NCBI RefSeq assembly: GCF_902726565.1
Contig: NZ_CACVAF010000013.1
Coordinates: forward strand, 53,266-106,928
Source of the DNA: Yersinia vastinensis
GTDB lineage: Bacteria; Pseudomonadota; Gammaproteobacteria; Enterobacterales; Enterobacteriaceae
Reading direction: 5' to 3'
DNA: 53,663 nucleotides
Shown here: positions 49,283 through 53,663 of the stretch, one piece after another
Position numbering within the stretch: the first letter of the stretch is position 1
Layout: each line of letters opens with the position of its first letter
Position numbers and translations under genes: made by a program
Notes under the pieces: model-generated
What the model was told of the DNA's origin: nothing
The model's database searches: none
The model's input: the letters and a program-made list of their open reading frames with translations, nothing else

Positions 49283-49598
49283 GTTCTATCATATTGCCTT
49301 TCTGATATTGGCCGTCGTTCTAGAAATTATCGCTAATATTTTGCTGAAGATGTCAGACGGTTTTCGCCGCGTATGGCTGGGTATTTTGTCGTTGCTGTCA
49401 GTATTAGGGGCATTCAGCGCTTTAGCACAAGCAGTCAAAGGCATTGAGTTATCCGTAGCCTATGCCCTATGGGGTGGGTTTGGTATTGCCGCTACTGTGG
49501 CAGCCGGTTGGATTTTATTCAACCAACGGCTGAATTATAAAGGCTGGATTGGTCTGATCTTGTTACTGGCGGGGATGGTGATGATCAAACTGTCCTGA
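49269..49598 (+). CDS. mdtI: Spermidine exporter subunit MdtI (SMR family)
   Basis: Partner of MdtJ in the heterodimeric spermidine exporter. I start at the ATG at 49269 (109 residues, the E. coli length), with AGGTGA six bases upstream; a GTG at 49260 is in frame but less likely. Four helices are visible, with the conserved Glu in [17 protein letters not shown] (first helix) and [20 protein letters not shown] (third). Overlap with mdtJ implies coupled translation. Confidence 0.94.
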   Translation: MQQLEFYHIAFLILAVVLEIIANILLKMSDGFRRVWLGILSLLSVLGAFSALAQAVKGIELSVAYALWGGFGIAATVAAGWILFNQRLNYKGWIGLILLLAGMVMIKLS

Positions 49599-49706
49599 TG
49601 CCCTTCGTCTTTGGTACAACACCAGTGACGTAGGTATAAACAGTATTCAGCACATCAAATTAAGGGTAGCCCAATGGCTACCCTTATCATTTATGGCCAC
49701 AAACTA

Positions 49707-50051
49707 TTACAATGCGGCAATGATTTTGATTTCGACTTTATAGTCTGGATTCATCAATTTGGCCTCGACTGTGCAGCGCACCGGGGCGCTACCATCGACA
49801 ACCCAAGCATCCCAAGCGGCATTCATTTCGGCGAAGTCAGCCTTATCGGCTAGAAATATCGTGGCATCCAGAATACGACTTTTATCGGAGCCGAGTTGAT
49901 TCAACATCATATCGATAGCAGCAAGTGCGTTGGCTGTTTGCGCTGTGGCGCCGGCATCCAGATTTTCGGGCACACTGGTGTAGTAGATTGTGTTGTTAAA
50001 TACGACTGCGTCTGACCAACGTTTTTCCGGATTAATTCGCTCAATACTCAT
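49707..50051 (-). CDS. yoaB: RidA-family protein YoaB
   Basis: A cytosolic RidA/YjgF-superfamily protein; true RidA deaminates reactive enamines and imines, but this subfamily's substrate is not defined. The ATG at 50051, with GGGAG just upstream, gives 114 residues (114 in E. coli YoaB) starting MSIERINPEKRWSDAVVFNN. The key arginine is in APVRCTVEAKLMNP (about 92-105), with the following Glu in the family position. It is divergent from yoaA across about 130 bases. Confidence 0.92.
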   Translation of the reverse strand: MSIERINPEKRWSDAVVFNNTIYYTSVPENLDAGATAQTANALAAIDMMLNQLGSDKSRILDATIFLADKADFAEMNAAWDAWVVDGSAPVRCTVEAKLMNPDYKVEIKIIAAL

Positions 50052-50179
50052 TTTCACTCCCTTGTGTGAATGTCAATGTCAGTTTCATTGCTAGAGTAGC
50101 ATAGCTTGTGATGAGAATGTGTGGTCGCGGGCCGTCAGGCTTGGCATAATCACCGCTGATTTCACTCGGAAGAGAAAGC

Positions 50180-52084
50180 GTGACAGACGATTTTGCAACA
50201 GACGGCGCACTAGCACAGGCCATTACAGGTTTTAATCCTCGCGAATCCCAGCGCCAGATGGCGGCGGCCATCAGTGAATCTATTGATGCCAAACAGCAAT
50301 TGGTGGTAGAGGCAGGAACGGGGACAGGCAAAACATTTGCTTATTTGGCACCTGCGTTACGGGCTGATTGCAAAGTCATTATCTCCACGGGCTCTAAGGC
50401 ATTACAGGATCAACTTTATTCCCGGGATCTCCCCACTGTTGCAACCGCTTTAAAGTACAAAGGGAAGCTGGCTTTACTCAAAGGCCGCTCAAATTACCTC
50501 TGTCTGGAGCGACTTGAACAGCAGTCATTGGCGGGGGGAGAATTGGCGAGTGAGACATTGGTTGATTTGGTTCGCCTGCGAGGTTGGTCAGCAGAAACCG
50601 TTGATGGTGATATCAGCACTTGTGGTCAGGTTGCAGAAGACAGTTTTGTCTGGCCGCTGGTGACCAGTACCAATGATAATTGTCTGGGCAGTGATTGCCC
50701 GTTGTACAAAGATTGTTTCGTGGTTAAAGCGCGTCGTAAGGCGATGGATGCGGATATTGTGGTGGTAAACCATCATCTGTTTCTTGCCGATATGGTGGTG
50801 AAAGAGAGTGGATTCGCTGAATTAATCCCCACCGCTGACGTGATGATTTTCGATGAAGCCCATCAGATTCCAGATATTGCCAGTCAATATTTCGGCCAGC
50901 AACTGACCAGCAGACAACTGATGGATCTGGCGAAAGACATCATTATTGCTTATCGCACCGAAGTGCGTGACGCCGCACAGCTACAAAAAAGTGCTGACCG
51001 GCTGACACAAAGCACGCAAGACTTTCGTTTGGTGCTTGGCGACCCCGGTTACCGCGGCAATTTACGCGATGTTATGGAGCAGCCGGCCATTCAGCGCGCA
51101 TTGCTATTGCTCGATGATGCGCTGGAGTTATGTTACGACGTGATGAAACTCTCACTGGGACGATCAGCCATGCTGGACGCCGCTTTTGAGCGAGCGACAG
51201 TGTACCGTAATCGTCTCAAGCGGTTGAAAGATGTCAACACGCCGGGTTACAGCTACTGGTATGAGTGTAATTCACGCCATTTTGTTCTGGCTCTCACGCC
51301 GCTTTCTGTTTCTGACCGTTTCCGTGAATTAATCGAAGAAAAACCAGGAACTTGGATTTTCACGTCGGCCACACTCTCTGTGAATGACCAATTGTCGCAC
51401 TTCACCACACGGCTGGGGCTGACCAACGCCAAGACGCTGCTGTTACCCAGCCCATTTGACTACGCTAATCAGGCATTGCTGTGTGTACCGCGTAATTTGC
51501 CTTCGGCAAATGAGCCGGGGGCAGCACGCAAATTAGCGGTCATGCTAAAGCCTTTGATTGATGCGAATAAAGGGCGCTGTTTCTTCCTGTGTACTTCACA
51601 CCAGATGATGCGTGGCTTGGCGGAGGAGTTCCGCGCCAGCATGACATTGCCGGTGTTGGTACAAGGGGAAACCAGCAAAGGGCAATTACTGACACAGTTT
51701 GTGGCGGCAGGGAATGCGCTATTGGTGGCAACCAGCAGTTTCTGGGAAGGGGTAGACGTACGGGGTGATGCACTCTCTTGTGTCATTATCGATAAACTGC
51801 CGTTTACCTCGCCTGATGATCCTTTATTGAAAGCACGAATCGAAGATTGCCGTCTGCGCGGTGGTGATCCCTTCAATGATGTGCAATTACCGGATGCCGT
51901 CATTACCCTGAAGCAAGGTGTGGGCCGATTAATTCGCGATATTGATGATCGCGGTGTTCTAGTGATTTGTGATAATCGGCTAGTGATGCGCCCTTATGGG
52001 GCGATGTTCCTCAATAGTTTACCGCCAGCACCACGAACTCGCGACTTGGCGAAAGCCATCGCTTTTCTCAAGCAGCGCGATTGA
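50180..52084 (+). CDS. yoaA: DinG/XPD-like iron-sulfur helicase YoaA
   Basis: A superfamily 2 DNA helicase of the DinG/XPD type; E. coli YoaA binds the polymerase clamp-loader subunit HolC and helps forks through damage. The 634 residues begin at a GTG at 50180. Walker A is EAGTGTGKT (44-52). The 4Fe-4S cysteines are Cys108, Cys168, Cys173 and Cys179 ([12 protein letters not shown]). Walker B is DEAH (225-228). The C-terminal motif [20 protein letters not shown] completes the motor. The tail end lies 74 bases before the tsaB start. Confidence 0.96.
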   Translation: MTDDFATDGALAQAITGFNPRESQRQMAAAISESIDAKQQLVVEAGTGTGKTFAYLAPALRADCKVIISTGSKALQDQLYSRDLPTVATALKYKGKLALLKGRSNYLCLERLEQQSLAGGELASETLVDLVRLRGWSAETVDGDISTCGQVAEDSFVWPLVTSTNDNCLGSDCPLYKDCFVVKARRKAMDADIVVVNHHLFLADMVVKESGFAELIPTADVMIFDEAHQIPDIASQYFGQQLTSRQLMDLAKDIIIAYRTEVRDAAQLQKSADRLTQSTQDFRLVLGDPGYRGNLRDVMEQPAIQRALLLLDDALELCYDVMKLSLGRSAMLDAAFERATVYRNRLKRLKDVNTPGYSYWYECNSRHFVLALTPLSVSDRFRELIEEKPGTWIFTSATLSVNDQLSHFTTRLGLTNAKTLLLPSPFDYANQALLCVPRNLPSANEPGAARKLAVMLKPLIDANKGRCFFLCTSHQMMRGLAEEFRASMTLPVLVQGETSKGQLLTQFVAAGNALLVATSSFWEGVDVRGDALSCVIIDKLPFTSPDDPLLKARIEDCRLRGGDPFNDVQLPDAVITLKQGVGRLIRDIDDRGVLVICDNRLVMRPYGAMFLNSLPPAPRTRDLAKAIAFLKQRD

Positions 52085-52158
52085 GGGAAAAGCGAGGAGG
52101 GGTGTGCTATCATGCGCGCCCTGTGTTGAATTCATACTCTTTTCCTGCCGAGGTTGGC

Positions 52159-52857
52159 ATGTCCACGCGAATTTTAGCGATCGATACCGCAACAGAAGCT
52201 TGTTCTGTCGCACTCTGGAATAACGGCGACGTTCAGGCGTTGTTTGAACTGTGCCCACGGGAACACACCCAACGAATATTGCCGATGGTACAGCAAATAT
52301 TGTCGGAGTCTGGCCTGTCCCTACAACAACTCGATGCCTTAGCTTTTGGTCGAGGCCCAGGCAGCTTTACCGGTGTGCGCATTGGTATTGGTATTGGTCA
52401 GGGGCTAGCATTAGGTGCCGACTTACCGATGATTGGTGTTTCTACTTTGCAGACCATGGCGCAGGGGGCATTTCGCCTGACTGGCGCTCAACGCGTGTTG
52501 GCTGCCATTGATGCGCGTATGGGGGAAGTCTATTGGGGCGAGTTTGAGCGTGATGCGCAAGGACACTGGTTTGGCGAGGCTACCGAGGCAGTTATGACCC
52601 CGGCACAAGTGCTACAGCATGCCCAGTCATTGAGTGGTCAATGGGCAACCGTGGGAACGGGTTGGCAGACTTATCCCGACATGATCAATGGCAGCAATGT
52701 GGTGCTGGCTGATGGACACGTTATTTTGCCGCAAGCCGAAGATATGTTGCCATTGGCTTTATCATCATGGGACAGCGGGCAGGTTGTCAGTGTAGAAAAT
52801 GCCGAGCCAGTTTACTTACGTAATGAAGTGACATGGAAAAAACTGCCCGGACGCTAG
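52159..52857 (+). CDS. tsaB: tRNA t6A synthesis protein TsaB
   Basis: TsaB is the scaffold of the TsaBDE complex that makes N6-threonylcarbamoyladenosine at tRNA position 37. The ATG at 52159 gives 232 residues (231 in E. coli) starting [20 protein letters not shown]. The frame opens earlier (52081), but that part overlaps the yoaA end and lacks similarity. The ASKHA fold shows [16 protein letters not shown] (about 70-85). It is a paralogue of TsaD that lacks its metal site, as expected. Confidence 0.96.
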   Translation: MSTRILAIDTATEACSVALWNNGDVQALFELCPREHTQRILPMVQQILSESGLSLQQLDALAFGRGPGSFTGVRIGIGIGQGLALGADLPMIGVSTLQTMAQGAFRLTGAQRVLAAIDARMGEVYWGEFERDAQGHWFGEATEAVMTPAQVLQHAQSLSGQWATVGTGWQTYPDMINGSNVVLADGHVILPQAEDMLPLALSSWDSGQVVSVENAEPVYLRNEVTWKKLPGR

Positions 52858-52934
52858 AACTTAGCAACTTGTTATCTGGTTTAGCGTCTAAAATATCAGG
52901 ATAGCGAAAAAGAAATAATAAGGGGTAGCAAGCA

Positions 52935-53528
52935 ATGGTAATCACTCAATCTAGACAGAGCAGAAGTCGTGGATGGATGTGTTGTTGGCTGGGCTTGGGC
53001 GTTTTGCTACTTTCTGGCTGTGTCACGATCCCGCCAGCTATTCAGGGAACAACGGCGACACCGCAGCAAAATTTGGCGTTGGTCAGAACCTCTCCACAGG
53101 TATTTGTCGGTCAGGAGGCGCGCTTTGGTGGCACGGTCATTAATGTCACTAACGAGCAGCAACGTACTCGGCTGGAGATAGCCAGTGTACCTTTGGATTC
53201 TGGAGCGAGGCCTATTTTGGGTGAACCTTCACAGGGGCGAGTTATTGCTTATGTGAATGGTTTTCTTGAACCAGTTGATTTCCGAGGGCATCTGGTTACC
53301 GTGGTCGGCCCCATTACTGGAGTTGAAGCGGGCAAGATTGGGATGACGCCGTATGACTTTGTCGTGATGAATGCGACAGGCTACAAGCGCTGGAATCTGG
53401 CTCAACAAGTGATGATGCCACCTGCCATGGGGCCTTGGGGTTACCGTAGCCCCGGAATGTGGGGGCCAGGATGGGGTGGCTGGTATAATCCAGGCCCGGC
53501 ACCAATACAAACAATTGTTACGGAGTAG
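52935..53528 (+). CDS. Slp-family outer-membrane lipoprotein (YeaY-like)
   Basis: A predicted outer-membrane lipoprotein of the Slp family (starvation-induced Slp and YeaY of E. coli). The 197 residues open with a basic stretch and a hydrophobic signal ending in the lipobox LLSGC (Cys near residue 29). The mature part is Slp-like ([20 protein letters not shown]). A glycine/proline/tryptophan-rich tail follows (about 160-190, [19 protein letters not shown]), which is longer than I recall for YeaY. The role is unknown. tsaB precedes it and a terminator follows. I think YeaY is the best match but leave the symbol empty. Confidence 0.85.
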   Translation: MVITQSRQSRSRGWMCCWLGLGVLLLSGCVTIPPAIQGTTATPQQNLALVRTSPQVFVGQEARFGGTVINVTNEQQRTRLEIASVPLDSGARPILGEPSQGRVIAYVNGFLEPVDFRGHLVTVVGPITGVEAGKIGMTPYDFVVMNATGYKRWNLAQQVMMPPAMGPWGYRSPGMWGPGWGGWYNPGPAPIQTIVTE

Positions 53529-53564
53529 CGAGTCGGTGGCATAGTGGGCACGTAATTAAGAGAA

Positions 53565-53590
53565 GGGCGCTGAATTCAGCGCCTTTTTTG
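53565..53590 (+). terminator. Terminator after the Slp-family gene
   Basis: Stem GGCGCTGA / TCAGCGCC (loop AT) followed by TTTTTT. Confidence 0.9.
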
Positions 53591-53599
53591 TGCACAGAA

Positions 53600-53622
53600 A
53601 ACCTCCAGCTAGGCTGGAGGTT
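53600..53622 (-). terminator. Second hairpin at the window end
   Basis: A ten-pair stem AACCTCCAGC / GCTGGAGGTT (loop TAG). A TTTTCT run follows only on the minus strand, so it may end a convergent gene beyond the window. Confidence 0.55.
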
Positions 53623-53663
53623 CCGTAAAGCTTTCAGCTTTGAATCAGTTATAAAAACCCCTT

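Noticed and set aside
52081-52158. Longer N-terminus for TsaB overlapping the yoaA end
   Set aside because: The invariant start [13 protein letters not shown] lies at 52159 and the resulting length equals the family; the extra codons have no similarity.

Overview
The window looks like core chromosome of a Yersinia species (Enterobacterales). Almost every protein is a close, full-length match to an E. coli K-12 protein, and the gene order follows E. coli in blocks. The intergenic DNA carries ERIC-type palindromic repeats of the form common in Yersinia. The genus is inferred from remembered family sequences and cannot be proven here. I found no prophage, insertion sequence with a transposase, CRISPR array, plasmid function, toxin-antitoxin pair or defence locus.

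Layout. (1) 1-7236: ispE (cut by the window edge) and lolB on the minus strand, divergent from hemA-prfA-prmC-sirB2-sirB1-kdsA: isoprenoid and haem precursors, translation termination, lipoprotein sorting and KDO synthesis. (2) 7249-12163: the SulP transporter dauA, a membrane diguanylate cyclase preceded by a coupled 35-codon ORF, and two near-identical tRNA-Ser(GGA) genes flanking an exported GDPD-fold protein whose active-site residues are changed. (3) 12375-22764: ghrA-ycdX-ycdY, yceB, mdtH, rimJ-yceH-yceM(mviM)-murJ and argS. (4) 23105-29486: yecM, cutC, cmoAB (wobble-uridine modification), yecN, yecE and yecD, with one ERIC-like repeat after cutC and a five-unit tandem array between yecD and yecE. 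(5) 29727-35571: zinc-ribbon gene, aspS-nudB, yebC-ruvC and ruvAB. (6) 35622-42475: peptide transporter dtpB, divergent znuCB/znuA with a Zur box between them, mepM and lpxM. (7) 42573-48033: pykA, hexR, zwf and eda, a central-carbon regulon with HexR-like operators in front of pykA and zwf but no edd. (8) 48034-53663: a cluster of three ERIC-like elements, mdtJI, yoaB, yoaA, tsaB and a Slp-family lipoprotein.

How the genes work together. Envelope biogenesis is well represented (lolB, kdsA, murJ, lpxM, mepM, Slp family). So are translation and tRNA modification (prfA, prmC, argS, aspS, rimJ, cmoAB, tsaB, two tRNAs) and DNA repair (ruvABC, yoaA). The Zur and HexR sites link gene groups to zinc and sugar-acid status. 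Most of the window is ordinary housekeeping DNA. The points most worth a second look are the tandem ERIC-like array, the tRNA-flanked atypical GDPD gene, the ORF coupled to the diguanylate cyclase, and the in-frame extension after the mdtH stop.
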